Positions 1-8,791 of a stretch of 64,000 nucleotides of DNA are shown piece after piece (position 1 is the stretch's first letter; each line of letters starts with the position of its first letter). The DNA is taken from the NCBI GenBank assembly GCA_965227805.1, contig CBDDGJ010000003.1, positions 744,001 through 808,000 of the forward strand, in the 5' to 3' direction. The position numbers were made by a program, and so were the translations under genes. Below the pieces are notes generated by a model. That model was not told the DNA's origin and searched no databases. It worked only from the letters and a program-made list of their open reading frames with translations. The stretch comes from CBDDGJ01 sp965227805. Its GTDB lineage: Bacteria > Pseudomonadota > Alphaproteobacteria > RS24.

Positions 1-432
1 AGCATTTATAATCCGAGGGTCAGACTGTTTTTGATGCTTCGCTGTGTTGCGTGATGAAAAATGCATCGTAGATATATAAGCATATAAGGCATTTTGTGCA
101 AATAATAAAATAAAAACACGCAAGCCAGGCCATAATAAAAGAAAGCCAACCGCATCGGTAAAAAAGCCTGGCGTAATAAGCAAAAGCCCTGCTGCCAAAA
201 TAAGGGCGCCATGGGCAAATCCATCCAGAGGCAGTGCGCCTGCATCCATCTCCCTTTGAATATGTGCGAGGGTTTCAAGCCCCTGTCGGCGCATGAGTGC
301 AATGCCAATTATCGCCGTAAGCACAATAAGCAAAATCGTATTTAATGCGCCCACCGCACCCCCGATTTCAATAAATAAGTAAATCTCTAAAATCGGGATA
401 ATAAGAAAGGCCAAAAATAAAATGCGCGCCAT
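1..432 (-). CDS. fxsA: FxsA family membrane protein (3' end outside window)
   Basis: Reading the minus strand from ATG at 432 gives 144 open codons that run off the left edge without a stop. The protein is very hydrophobic. It opens MARILFLAFLIIPILEIYLF and has the FxsA signature, with MRRQGLE after the second membrane segment and LLLITPGFFTDAVGFLL later on. FxsA is a small inner-membrane protein; in E. coli excess FxsA relieves F-plasmid exclusion of phage T7, but its normal role is unclear. It is transcribed divergently from the Tim44-like gene, an arrangement common in alphaproteobacteria. The open frame in another phase at 6..308 is a shadow of it. Confidence 0.85.
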   Translation of the reverse strand, partial: MARILFLAFLIIPILEIYLFIEIGGAVGALNTILLIVLTAIIGIALMRRQGLETLAHIQREMDAGALPLDGFAHGALILAAGLLLITPGFFTDAVGFLLLWPGLRVFILLFAQNALYAYISTMHFSSRNTAKHQKQSDPRIINA

Positions 433-520
433 AGGTAAAAATCACCTTGTTTCAAAACAATTTGGATTATATCTTATATATTATGTTTTATACAGAGTTT
501 TTCAACCCGATGATCAATTT

Positions 521-535
521 AAGGAGACTCCTATC
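521..535 (+). promoter_or_regulatory. Shine-Dalgarno and probable AUC start of the Tim44-like gene
   Basis: AAGGAG lies at 521-526. Six bases later, at 533-535, the in-frame codon is ATC, followed by codons for NPLHLILL. Family members usually begin at this point with Met-Asn-Pro-Leu. The only in-frame ATG upstream, at 422, overlaps the start of divergent fxsA, and the first TTG downstream is at 554. An AUC start or an ATG-to-ATC change is inferred. Confidence 0.45.
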
Positions 536-1171
536 AATCCGTTACATTTAATTTTGCTGGCCTTGATTGCCTTTATCTTTTTTAAGTTGTGGTCGATTTT
601 GGGCACGCGCAATGAAGACGAACCCGCTGCACCGCAGCAGCAAAGGCCAAAAAGCCAAGAAAAATCGCATTTGCGTATTGTGCCGAATGAAGCTGAAACC
701 GATCATGCCACCATTGAAGGGCGTGGCATGGTGATTGTGCGCCAGGCAATGCCTGATTTTGATGAGGCATCATTTTTAGACGGTGCCGCGCGTGCTTATG
801 AGATGATTTTGCAAAGTTTTGCAAAAGAGGATATTTCGTTTTTGCAGGATTTGCTGACGCCACATGCCTGCGAGGGCTTTGCCGAAGCGATTAAGGCGCG
901 GCAGGCGGCGGGACAAAAAATGGAAACCGAAATTGCCAAGCTCCTAAAACATAATATTGACGATGCGTGGGTGAAAGACGCAACGGTTCATATTATTGTG
1001 CGCTATCGGGCAGAGATTATGTCTTGTCTATTAGATGCACAGGGAAATTTATGTGAGGGCGAAACGCGCACACCGCAACTGAGCGAAGATTTATGGACAT
1101 TTGAATGCCCGCTTGCGGCATCGAATACAAGCTGGAAATTAAGTGCCACCGAAAGCGTGGCCTTATCCTGA
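533..1171 (+). CDS. Tim44-like domain protein (TimA type)
   Basis: This is a membrane-anchored protein with one N-terminal hydrophobic segment (LILLALIAFIFFKLW). An acidic, Gln/Pro-rich linker follows, then a C-terminal Tim44-like domain of about 140 residues starting near MPDFDEASFLDGAARAYEMI. The FLxGAxxAYExI motif is typical of alphaproteobacterial Tim44 homologues, relatives of the mitochondrial import factor Tim44. Their bacterial function is little known; a role at the inner membrane is inferred. The frame is open from 422, but homology and the ribosome-binding site point to a start at 533 (codon ATC). The smr-like gene follows after a few bases. The mltA gene that often lies between the two in related genomes is absent. 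Confidence 0.8.
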   Translation: MNPLHLILLALIAFIFFKLWSILGTRNEDEPAAPQQQRPKSQEKSHLRIVPNEAETDHATIEGRGMVIVRQAMPDFDEASFLDGAARAYEMILQSFAKEDISFLQDLLTPHACEGFAEAIKARQAAGQKMETEIAKLLKHNIDDAWVKDATVHIIVRYRAEIMSCLLDAQGNLCEGETRTPQLSEDLWTFECPLAASNTSWKLSATESVALS

Positions 1172-1182
1172 TATGTGTGCCC

Positions 1183-1710
1183 ATGCAAAATGATGATCCG
1201 GATTTATGGGCACGCTTTAGCAACACCGTAACACCGCTTGCACGGCAAACGCGCAATATGCTGCATAAAAACCCCGTTTCATTCGACACGGCGAAAAAGC
1301 AGCGCATGCGGGCACCATATATATCGCTTAACCCATTGCCACATAGTGGGAAAAAATGTGCATCCCCCCTGCCGCCGCCATCACACGCGCTCGATCGTAA
1401 TGAAATAAGACGCATAAAACAGGGGCGTATACCACTTGCCACACGGCTTGATTTACATGGTATGACACAAGCCAAGGCGCATAAATTGCTGATTAACACG
1501 CTTACCCACGCCCATAAAGGCGGTGAAAAATGGGCGCTCGTCATAACCGGTAAAGGTAAGGCGGGCGAAGGCATATTACGCAAACAGCTCCCACATTGGT
1601 TGACGGTTCCGCCTTTGGCTTCTATGGTTATCGGCTATAAGCAAGCGGCAGATAGGCATGGCGGTGCAGGGGCGTTTTATGTGCGCTTGCGGAAAACAAA
1701 AAAGGACTAG
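1183..1710 (+). CDS. Smr domain protein
   Basis: This is a 175-residue protein with a C-terminal Smr (small MutS-related) domain. Visible motifs are LDLHGMT, then ALVITGKGK, then HGGAGAFYVRL, matching the LDLHG, TGKG and HGGxGA signatures. Smr domains in other proteins are nicking or RNA endonucleases; the substrate of the stand-alone alphaproteobacterial protein is not settled. The N-terminal 90 residues are basic and low in recognisable motifs. ATG at 1183 is preferred because it lies 11 bases after the Tim44-like stop; GTG at 1177 is an alternative. It is probably cotranscribed with its upstream neighbour. Confidence 0.85.
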   Translation: MQNDDPDLWARFSNTVTPLARQTRNMLHKNPVSFDTAKKQRMRAPYISLNPLPHSGKKCASPLPPPSHALDRNEIRRIKQGRIPLATRLDLHGMTQAKAHKLLINTLTHAHKGGEKWALVITGKGKAGEGILRKQLPHWLTVPPLASMVIGYKQAADRHGGAGAFYVRLRKTKKD

Positions 1711-1714
1711 CATT

Positions 1715-2563
1715 ATGGATATGACAGGAAAAGGTGCAGTGATAACGGGGGCGGCAGGTGGTATCGGGCTAGGCATTGCCCATGCCTTACATAAGCGTGG
1801 CGCCAAAGTTATGCTGGCTGATATTGAAGCAGAAAAGGCCGCACAAGCGGCGCGTGATTTAGGCGAAAATGCCTTTGCGGCTAAACTGGATGTGCGCCAA
1901 ATGGCTGATTTTGAGGCCGTTGCCGATGCAGCCTGGGATAATATGGGTGCGGTGCATATTATGGTGAATAATGCCGGTGTTGGCGGCGGTGGGCCATTAT
2001 TGGAGGCAGATGAAGCAGATACGGCGTGGGTGTTGGATGTAAATCTAAAAGGTGTGTGGCGGGGTTGTAAGGTATTTGGCACCCGGTTTTGTCAACAAGA
2101 AGAACCAGCCATAATCTGCAATATTGCATCCGAACATGGGCTTGGCTTTCCGCATAAGGGAAGCGGCATTTATACGGCATCCAAACATGCTGTTTTAGGT
2201 CTAAGCGATGTATTGCGTCATGAGGTGCCGGCGTTTATCAAAATATGTGTTGCCTGCCCGGGCCTGGTGGGCACAGATATTGGCGCATCCGCACGCAATG
2301 GGCCAAAAGGTGCCCCCCCGCCAGAGATTGCCGCACGCATTAAAAAATTTATGGATTTGGGTTTGTCGCTTTATGAAGCCGGTGAAAAAATCGTAAAAGG
2401 TATGGAACGCGAAGATTTCATCATTCCGACCCATCCGCATGCCGTGAAATTTGCCGAAGCACGCTGGCAGGATATTTCCACCGCTTTTGCAGCGCATGAA
2501 CCCTATACGCCCGAAAGCGAAAATATGAATGTGAGTGTGTTGCGGCGCAAAATGGGTGTTTGA
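1715..2563 (+). CDS. SDR family NAD(P)-dependent oxidoreductase
   Basis: This is a 282-residue short-chain dehydrogenase/reductase. The Rossmann glycine motif TGAAGGIG is near residue 10, NNAGV near 88 and the catalytic YTASK near 155. The start ATG at 1715 follows AAAGGA at 1701-1706, and the smr stop is just upstream. The substrate cannot be told from the sequence. It ends about 70 bases before hisB in the same direction. It is not part of histidine synthesis; co-orientation is the only link. Confidence 0.85.
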   Translation: MDMTGKGAVITGAAGGIGLGIAHALHKRGAKVMLADIEAEKAAQAARDLGENAFAAKLDVRQMADFEAVADAAWDNMGAVHIMVNNAGVGGGGPLLEADEADTAWVLDVNLKGVWRGCKVFGTRFCQQEEPAIICNIASEHGLGFPHKGSGIYTASKHAVLGLSDVLRHEVPAFIKICVACPGLVGTDIGASARNGPKGAPPPEIAARIKKFMDLGLSLYEAGEKIVKGMEREDFIIPTHPHAVKFAEARWQDISTAFAAHEPYTPESENMNVSVLRRKMGV

Positions 2564-2595
2564 ATAAAGCGTTTTAAGGCTGGCATATTCGGGGC

Positions 2596-2620
2596 GGCTT
2601 TGATAATAAAGCCCTATAAT
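2596..2620 (+). promoter_or_regulatory. Small hairpin and TATAAT box before hisB
   Basis: A perfect 6-bp stem, GGCTTT/AAAGCC with a 6-base loop, spans 2596-2613. It is followed directly by TATAAT at 2615-2620. No convincing -35 box lies at normal spacing, so this may be a weak promoter or chance. If used, the leader ahead of hisB (ATG 2637) would be very short. Confidence 0.25.
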
Positions 2621-2636
2621 AAATAAGAGGCATGAT

Positions 2637-3239
2637 ATGAGTGCAGCACGTAAAGCAGAATTTTCGCGTAAAACCAAAGAAACCCAAATTAGCGCAAAGC
2701 TCGATTTGGATGGCACAGGGCAATATAATGTTCACACCGGCATTGGCTTTTTAGACCATATGCTGGAACAATTATCGCGCCATTCGCTGATGGATTTAGA
2801 GCTAAAGGCAAAAGGTGATTTGCATATTGATTTTCACCACACCACCGAAGATACGGGCATTGTGCTTGGCACCTGCTTGCGTGAAGCTCTGGGCGATTTC
2901 ACCGGGCTTACGCGCTATGGCAGTGCCACCATTCCGATGGATGAAACCTGTAGCCGGGTGGCTTTGGATATATCGCAGCGCCCCTATTTGGTGTGGAAAG
3001 TGGCTTTTAGCAAACCGAAACTGGGCGATATGGATACGGAATTATTCAAAGAATGGTTTCAGGCCTTTGCCCAGGCGGCGGGCATAACGTTGCATGTAGA
3101 AAATTTTTATGGCGAAAATAATCACCATATTATTGAAAGCTGTTTTAAGGCATTGGCGCGCGCGCTACGTGAGGCCATTATGATTGATCCGCGCCAAAGC
3201 GATGCGATTCCATCCACCAAGGGCGTATTGGGAAAATAA
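2637..3239 (+). CDS. hisB: Imidazoleglycerol-phosphate dehydratase
   Basis: HisB removes water from imidazole glycerol phosphate to give imidazole acetol phosphate in histidine biosynthesis. The 200-residue length fits the monofunctional dehydratase without the phosphatase half found in enterics. The paired metal-binding motifs are present: [12 protein letters not shown] near residue 60 and NNHHIIES near 160. AAGAGG at 2625 precedes the ATG. It is the first gene of a tight hisBHAFE run, and the hisH start follows the stop with no gap. Confidence 0.97.
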   Translation: MSAARKAEFSRKTKETQISAKLDLDGTGQYNVHTGIGFLDHMLEQLSRHSLMDLELKAKGDLHIDFHHTTEDTGIVLGTCLREALGDFTGLTRYGSATIPMDETCSRVALDISQRPYLVWKVAFSKPKLGDMDTELFKEWFQAFAQAAGITLHVENFYGENNHHIIESCFKALARALREAIMIDPRQSDAIPSTKGVLGK

Positions 3240-3851
3240 ATGCATATTGCCATTATTGATTATGGTTCGGGAAATTTACGCTCGGCACAAAAGGCGTTTG
3301 CCCAATGCGGCCAAGGTGATGTTATACTTACGCATGACCCTGAAACCGTGCGCCGCGCTGATTATATTGTGCTACCTGGTGTGGGGGCATTTCATGATTG
3401 TGCGGCGGGTTTGCGCGCCATTGACGGTATGGAGGATGCCTTAAATGAGGCGGTGATAAAATCTGGAACACCCTTTTTGGGCATTTGTGTCGGCATGCAG
3501 CTTATGTGTATGCGCTCGCTTGAATTTGGCACATATGCGGGGCTGGGGTGGATTGATGCGGAAATCCGCAAAATGACGCCGCAAAATGGCTTAAAGATTC
3601 CGCATATGGGCTGGAATGATTTACATATATGCACCCCGCACCCTGTATTAGAGGGGCTTGATGGGGGTGATGTTTATTTTGTGCATAGCTATGCTGCCTT
3701 CGGAAGCAATAAGCTGGCAACATTTGATTATGGCGCGCCTTATATTGCGGCGCTTGGACGCGACAATATGCTCGGCACGCAATTTCACCCCGAAAAAAGC
3801 CAAAAACTGGGCTTGCACCTCATTGATAATTTTCTAAAGTGGCGGCCATGA
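3240..3851 (+). CDS. hisH: Imidazole glycerol phosphate synthase, glutaminase subunit
   Basis: HisH hydrolyses glutamine and passes ammonia to HisF, which forms imidazole glycerol phosphate and AICAR. It is a class I glutamine amidotransferase of 203 residues. The nucleophile cysteine sits in LGICVGMQ, and the His-Glu pair is in QFHPEKSQ near the C-terminus. The N-terminal [13 protein letters not shown] is typical. Its stop overlaps the hisA start as ATGA at 3848-3851, which suggests translational coupling. Confidence 0.97.
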   Translation: MHIAIIDYGSGNLRSAQKAFAQCGQGDVILTHDPETVRRADYIVLPGVGAFHDCAAGLRAIDGMEDALNEAVIKSGTPFLGICVGMQLMCMRSLEFGTYAGLGWIDAEIRKMTPQNGLKIPHMGWNDLHICTPHPVLEGLDGGDVYFVHSYAAFGSNKLATFDYGAPYIAALGRDNMLGTQFHPEKSQKLGLHLIDNFLKWRP

Positions 3852-4579
3852 TTATTTTTCCGGCAATAGATTTGAAACAGGGTAAATGCGTCCGTCTGCA
3901 GCAGGGCGATATGGCGCGCGCCACGATTTTTAATGATGCACCGGCTGACCAGGCACGTGCCTTTTCCCGGCAAGGGTTCGACCATTTACACCTTGTCGAT
4001 TTGGATGGCGCGTTTGCCGGCAATGCAGTAAATGCCAATGCGGTGGAGGCGATTATAAAAGCGGTGCCGCAAAGCAAAATACAATTAGGTGGCGGCATTC
4101 GGACACTTGCACAAATCGAGGCCTGGTTGGATAAGGGGCTTGCGCGTGTGATTTTGGGCACAATCGCACTTAAGCAGCCGGAATTGGTCAAACAGGCGTG
4201 CCATTTATTCCCGGGAAAAATTGCCATTGGTATTGATGCGCGTGCCGGGTTTGTGGCCGTTTCGGGCTGGGCGGAGGCAAGCACGATGTCGGCGTTGGCG
4301 CTCGCGCAAAGATTTGAAGATGCAGGTGCGGCGGCGATTATTTATACAGATATTGAGCGCGATGGCATGTTACAAGGCATAAATCTTGACGCAACATACG
4401 AACTGGCGCGTGCCATATCTATTCCGGTGATTGCCTCGGGCGGCTTATCTTCGCTTAAAGATATTGAGGCGCTTTTGCCCTATGAGCAAGACGGCATTAT
4501 CGGTGCCATTACCGGGCGCGCGCTTTACGATGGCAGGTTGGATGCCAAAGCCGCTTTGCGTTTGGTGGGGGCAGCGTAA
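3848..4579 (+). CDS. hisA: ProFAR isomerase
   Basis: HisA is a beta/alpha barrel that isomerises phosphoribosylformimino-AICAR phosphate (ProFAR to PRFAR). The 243-residue product starts [21 protein letters not shown], with the catalytic Asp in AIDL. Phosphate-binding loops appear as GGGIR and ASGGLSS, and the second catalytic region as DIERDGM. ATG at 3848 overlaps the hisH stop; an upstream GTG at 3839 is less likely. hisF follows immediately. Confidence 0.97.
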   Translation: MIIFPAIDLKQGKCVRLQQGDMARATIFNDAPADQARAFSRQGFDHLHLVDLDGAFAGNAVNANAVEAIIKAVPQSKIQLGGGIRTLAQIEAWLDKGLARVILGTIALKQPELVKQACHLFPGKIAIGIDARAGFVAVSGWAEASTMSALALAQRFEDAGAAAIIYTDIERDGMLQGINLDATYELARAISIPVIASGGLSSLKDIEALLPYEQDGIIGAITGRALYDGRLDAKAALRLVGAA

Positions 4580-5338
4580 ATGCTAAAGCATCGCGTCATA
4601 CCCTGTTTGGATGTGCATGAGGGGCGCGTGGTTAAGGGGGTGCAATTTGTTGATCTGGTTGATGCGGGCGATCCCGTAGAGGCCGCAAAAATCTATGATG
4701 CTGCCGGTGCGGATGAATTATGCTTTCTGGACATTTCTGCAAGCCACGAAAAACGCAAAATTATGATAGATGTGATCCGCGAAACGGCAGAACATTGTTT
4801 CATGCCCCTTACCGTGGGCGGCGGTGTGCGGCAGGTTCAAGATGTACGCGACCTGTTATTAGCCGGTGCCGATAAGGTATCCTTTAACACGGCGGCGATA
4901 AAAACACCGGATGTGATTAACGAAGCGGCACAAAAATTCGGGGCGCAATGTATTGTGGTCGCCCTTGATGCAAAACAAGTGGATGAAAACCGGTGGGAAT
5001 TATTTACCCATGGCGGGCGCGAAAAAACCGGCATAGAGGTGTTAGGTTTCGCTCAAAATATGGTCGCACGCGGGGCAGGAGAAATTTTGCTGACGTCAAT
5101 GGATAAAGACGGCACGAAATCGGGTTTTGATCTACGCCTTACCCGCCTTATTGCGGATAATGTCTCCGTTCCCGTTATCGCTTCGGGCGGCGTAGGCAGC
5201 ATCGCGCATTTTCATCAAGGCATATGCGATGGCCATGCCAGTGCTGTGCTTGCGGCATCGGTGTTTCATTTTGGCACCTATTCCATCGCGCACGTCAAGC
5301 ATGCTCTGGCACAAGCCGGTTTGCCGATGCGGATATAA
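4580..5338 (+). CDS. hisF: Imidazole glycerol phosphate synthase, cyclase subunit
   Basis: HisF is the barrel cyclase that uses ammonia from HisH to make imidazole glycerol phosphate. The 252 residues show the usual start, [16 protein letters not shown], with one catalytic Asp in CLDV. The second catalytic region is in [11 protein letters not shown], and phosphate loops read VGGGVR and ASGGVG. The start codon directly abuts the hisA stop. A 54-base gap separates it from hisE. Confidence 0.97.
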   Translation: MLKHRVIPCLDVHEGRVVKGVQFVDLVDAGDPVEAAKIYDAAGADELCFLDISASHEKRKIMIDVIRETAEHCFMPLTVGGGVRQVQDVRDLLLAGADKVSFNTAAIKTPDVINEAAQKFGAQCIVVALDAKQVDENRWELFTHGGREKTGIEVLGFAQNMVARGAGEILLTSMDKDGTKSGFDLRLTRLIADNVSVPVIASGGVGSIAHFHQGICDGHASAVLAASVFHFGTYSIAHVKHALAQAGLPMRI

Positions 5339-5392
5339 TTATTGGAATTTTCATAAAAATTTGCTAAGCCCGCATAAAGGGGCAGTTGATAT

Positions 5393-5713
5393 ATGCAAGA
5401 TGATTTTTTAATACAGCTTTTTACACAGCTAAAGACACGTAAAACCGCAGACCCGTCACAAAGCTATACAGCTAAACTTTTTGCCGGGGGTGTGCCCCTA
5501 TGCGCGCGTAAATTGGGTGAAGAAGCAACCGAAATACTGATTGCGGCCTTATGCGAAGATGATGCTGCTTTAGCGCAAGAAATGGCGGATATGCTTTATC
5601 ATATGCAAGCCTTATTGATTGCGCGCAATATGGACTGGGCGGATGTGATAGAGGTGTTGCGTGCCCGCGAAGGCGTATCTGGTCTTGCGGAAAAGGCTGC
5701 GCGCCAGAAATAA
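5393..5713 (+). CDS. hisE: Phosphoribosyl-ATP pyrophosphatase
   Basis: HisE hydrolyses phosphoribosyl-ATP to phosphoribosyl-AMP, the second step of histidine synthesis. The 106-residue protein is an all-alpha MazG-like fold. It carries [14 protein letters not shown] and the acidic EMADMLYHM segment that bind magnesium. It is a separate protein, not fused to HisI; hisI is not in this window. It closes the his run and is followed at once by coaA, the usual alphaproteobacterial order. Confidence 0.95.
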   Translation: MQDDFLIQLFTQLKTRKTADPSQSYTAKLFAGGVPLCARKLGEEATEILIAALCEDDAALAQEMADMLYHMQALLIARNMDWADVIEVLRAREGVSGLAEKAARQK

Positions 5714-5739
5714 GGGTGGATTTGCGCAAAGGGAGCGTT

Positions 5740-6699
5740 ATGGCAGACAATAAAATCAAGCAATCGCTCTATCGCTGTTTTGATGCGGCTGAATGGAGCC
5801 GTTTGCGCGAAGATGCCCAGCTTACGCTAACGCATGATGAGCTGGAAAAATTACGTGGGTTGGGTGAGACGGTTTCCCTAAAAGAAGTAGAGGAAATTTA
5901 TCTGCCGCTTTCGCGCCTCTTAAGCCTTTATGTAGAAGCAGCACAGGGGCTTTATAATGCCAGCAATAAATTTCTGGGGGATGAAAAAAAAGTGCCCTTT
6001 ATTATTGGTGTCGCAGGTTCGGTTGCGGTGGGGAAGTCCACCAGCGCGCGGATTTTGCACCATCTGCTTGCGCGCTGGCCGCATCATCCCAAAGTGGCGC
6101 TGGTCACAACAGACGGCTTTTTATTTCCCAATAAAATATTACATGAAAAAGACATTATGCATCGCAAGGGCTTCCCCGAAAGTTTTGATATAAAGGCGCT
6201 ACATAAATTTTTAAGTGATGTGAAATCAGGGGTTAAAAATGTGCACGCGCCCATCTATTCGCATATTGCCTATGATATTTTGCCCGATGATACGCTTACC
6301 ATTTCACAGCCCGATATTTTAATTGTAGAGGGGCTAAATGTGTTGCAACCCGCCCAGGCACGCGAGGCAAACAGGCTTGCGGCGATGGATATTGCCTTTG
6401 TGTCGGATTATTTCGACTTTTCCATTTATATTGATGCAGATATGGCGGCGATTAAACAATGGTATATTGATCGTTTTTTATCGCTGAAAGAAACGGCGTT
6501 TCGTGAACCGGGCGCTTATTTCCAACGCTATGCTGATTTAACCCGTGATGAGGCCATAGCGACTGCCGATGATATTTGGACACGCATCAATCTGGTCAAT
6601 TTACAGGAGAATATTTTGCCCACACGCGGGCGCGCCGATTTGATTTTACGCAAAAATAACGATCATCATATTGAGCAAGTTTTACTCCGCAAAATTTAA
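5740..6699 (+). CDS. coaA: Type I pantothenate kinase
   Basis: CoaA phosphorylates pantothenate, the first committed step of coenzyme A synthesis. The 319 residues include the P-loop [12 protein letters not shown] near residue 95, then TTDGFLFPN and [11 protein letters not shown], all typical of the bacterial type I enzyme. ATG at 5740 is chosen because AAAGGGAG sits just upstream; a GTG at 5716 is also in frame. The last 18 bases overlap the 3' end of the convergent xth gene. Confidence 0.95.
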   Translation: MADNKIKQSLYRCFDAAEWSRLREDAQLTLTHDELEKLRGLGETVSLKEVEEIYLPLSRLLSLYVEAAQGLYNASNKFLGDEKKVPFIIGVAGSVAVGKSTSARILHHLLARWPHHPKVALVTTDGFLFPNKILHEKDIMHRKGFPESFDIKALHKFLSDVKSGVKNVHAPIYSHIAYDILPDDTLTISQPDILIVEGLNVLQPAQAREANRLAAMDIAFVSDYFDFSIYIDADMAAIKQWYIDRFLSLKETAFREPGAYFQRYADLTRDEAIATADDIWTRINLVNLQENILPTRGRADLILRKNNDHHIEQVLLRKI

Positions 6700-7497
6700 C
6701 TCTATATCAATAAAAACCGGCACATGGTCGGAGGGCTTTTCCCAGCCGCGCGCGGCGCGCAAAATATCATAATGTGAGATATGCCCACTTAGGGCGGGCG
6801 TTGCCCATATATGGTCAAGCCGACGACCACGATTGGAGGCCGCCCAATCGCGCGCGCGATAGCTCCACCAGCTATAAAGTTTTTCGCTTTCCGGTATAAA
6901 GCGGCGCGCGACATCTTCCCAATCCAAAGTTTTACGCACCGCTTCAAGCCGTGCGCGCTCAACCGGTGTATGGCTTACCACTTTTTGTAATTGCCTGGAC
7001 GACCACACATCATGTTCATAAGGGGCAATATTCAAATCACCCAGCAACACCATTTTATCATTGCCCTGTTGTTTGGTCGGCGAAAAGCGCCGTTTCATCT
7101 CAGCCAGAAAAGCGAGTTTATGCGCAAATTTTTCATTTATGTCAGGGTCGGGTTCATCACCCCCTGCGGGCACATAAAAATTATGCACCCGTAACATACC
7201 TTGTTGCGTTAAAAACGCCGTTTCAATATGCCGGCCATCCTGCTTTTTACAATAATCGATAATGTGCGTTGCATGGAAAGGATGACGGCTAAGTGTCGCC
7301 ACCCCATGATACCCCTTAAGCCCGTTTTTGACGATATGGGTAAAGCCATGTTTATGAAAAACCTTTTCAGGAAATTGATCATTCGGGCATTTGGTTTCCT
7401 GCAGGCAGATAATATCGGGGTCTAATTGTTTGATAAGTTTTTCCACCAGTCCTGCGCGCAAGCGCACTGAATTTATGTTCCATGAAATAATACGCAT
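6682..7497 (-). CDS. xth: Exodeoxyribonuclease III (AP endonuclease)
   Basis: This is a base-excision-repair enzyme that cuts at abasic sites and has 3'-5' exonuclease activity. Its 271 residues match the ExoIII/APE1 family: SWNINSVR at the start, ICLQETKC with the metal-binding Glu, LLGDLNIAP with Asp and Asn, and the C-terminal SDHVPVFID with the catalytic His. It is the last gene of the minus-strand run from the aminotransferase through ftsK and lolA. Confidence 0.95.
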   Translation of the reverse strand: MRIISWNINSVRLRAGLVEKLIKQLDPDIICLQETKCPNDQFPEKVFHKHGFTHIVKNGLKGYHGVATLSRHPFHATHIIDYCKKQDGRHIETAFLTQQGMLRVHNFYVPAGGDEPDPDINEKFAHKLAFLAEMKRRFSPTKQQGNDKMVLLGDLNIAPYEHDVWSSRQLQKVVSHTPVERARLEAVRKTLDWEDVARRFIPESEKLYSWWSYRARDWAASNRGRRLDHIWATPALSGHISHYDILRAARGWEKPSDHVPVFIDIELNFAE

Positions 7498-7518
7498 AAT
7501 ATGTCTTTCTTTGCCGGG

Positions 7519-8160
7519 TTAAAAAAGATTAAAGCTACGCCCTGTTAAGGATATTGGCCAGCGTCCCGCCGCAAATAGCCGAAACTTCATATATAGCGGA
7601 TGGCGGTTAAAATCCTCTTCTGCAAGACTGTCTATATCTTCTGCCTGCGCCAGGGCGGCGGCATAAACCAGGCAGGCATTATAAGCCGCTTGCTGGGCGG
7701 CACCAACAAGCAGGTCAAGCATTTGATCAGGCGCATCGGTAAGATATAATATTTCCTCCGCACAATCCTTAATCCCCTCAACCAGCGTGGCTGCATTATG
7801 GGTCAACATAATATGCAGAGCCTGTTCACTAAACCCTGTTAAGGCGGTTTGTGTAAGGCTTGCACGTAATTGCTCTTCTGCCTCCCAAGCGGGTGTATTG
7901 ACATCTAAAGTTTGGCTTGCCTGAATGGCGTCCTCCCAATCGGGTAAAATGAAAATATCGCTATCGGGAAAGCCCAGCGCATCAATATAATCGCGCGCCA
8001 ATGTGTGGGTATCTGCATCCATCGCCTCACCTATGGCGCAAAACCAACTGATAGAGTGTAAATCTGACGCGAATATGCGTAATGCACGCAAAAGCGGCAT
8101 CTCCGCTTCAAGCGCGGTTAAAACAGTGGCATCATCAGGACTATATGCATCAGCCGGCAT
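7519..8160 (-). CDS. Conserved protein of unknown function
   Basis: This is a 213-residue acidic protein rich in Ala and Leu, with no signal peptide or membrane segment. I do not recognise a named domain. The C-terminal HPLYMKFRLFAAGRWPISLTG resembles a tail I associate with uncharacterised alphaproteobacterial proteins, but the function is unknown. It starts 4 bases after the lolA stop and ends 21 bases before xth, so it is probably cotranscribed with lolA. Confidence 0.7.
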   Translation of the reverse strand: MPADAYSPDDATVLTALEAEMPLLRALRIFASDLHSISWFCAIGEAMDADTHTLARDYIDALGFPDSDIFILPDWEDAIQASQTLDVNTPAWEAEEQLRASLTQTALTGFSEQALHIMLTHNAATLVEGIKDCAEEILYLTDAPDQMLDLLVGAAQQAAYNACLVYAAALAQAEDIDSLAEEDFNRHPLYMKFRLFAAGRWPISLTGRSFNLF

Positions 8161-8164
8161 GGGG

Positions 8165-8791
8165 TTAGTCTATCTCTTCATCTTCCAGCACAAAAAATAA
8201 ATTATTGGGCAATTCTTGTTCGCGCACCAATGTCGTTAAGCCGATAAAGGTGGATTGATTTTGTATATCCACCACATTCCACCCCAAAAGCTGCATCTGG
8301 GGGGAGGAAAAATAAAGCGTTAAGCTGCCGGGTAAATTATCTTCAGGGTCGCGCAATTCTATTTTTACCCCCTTATCCCAAAAGCTAACATCATGCACAT
8401 AGGGGCTATTACGAAAATCTATATCTTTATCTAAAAAGAAGGATAGGGGTGTCGCGCTTACCGGAAACCGATTGGCTTGGGCGCCCGCTTTTTCTTGCAC
8501 ACTTATCCACCTCCCATTTGCGATGATAATGGCTTGTTGTGGTGGCGCATAGGCAAAGCGCAATTTTCCTGGCCGGTCGAGATAAAATGTGCCGGTGCTT
8601 TTTTGACCATTCGGATTAACTTGTTCAAATGTGCCCGATGCCGTTATTAAGCTATACATATAAAGGGTAACATCTGCCAAAGCCTTTTTTTGCTGTTCTG
8701 TGAAAGGTGCCGCATGGGCGGGGGGCATAAGGCTAAAGACCACAGCACATATAAAAATCATGTATCTATAATTCATAAGGTTAATGTTCAT
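8165..8791 (-). CDS. lolA: Outer-membrane lipoprotein carrier protein
   Basis: LolA is the periplasmic chaperone that carries lipoproteins from LolCDE to the outer membrane. An N-terminal signal peptide with hydrophobic core IFICAVVFSLM and an AHA cleavage site precedes the mature protein. Family segments include ASGTFEQVNPNGQKSTGTFYL, the FPVSATPLSFFL region and a late LTLYFSS strand. The start overlaps the 3' end of ftsK by about 11 bases, and the ftsK-lolA order is conserved in alphaproteobacteria. Confidence 0.92.
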   Translation of the reverse strand: MNINLMNYRYMIFICAVVFSLMPPAHAAPFTEQQKKALADVTLYMYSLITASGTFEQVNPNGQKSTGTFYLDRPGKLRFAYAPPQQAIIIANGRWISVQEKAGAQANRFPVSATPLSFFLDKDIDFRNSPYVHDVSFWDKGVKIELRDPEDNLPGSLTLYFSSPQMQLLGWNVVDIQNQSTFIGLTTLVREQELPNNLFFVLEDEEID

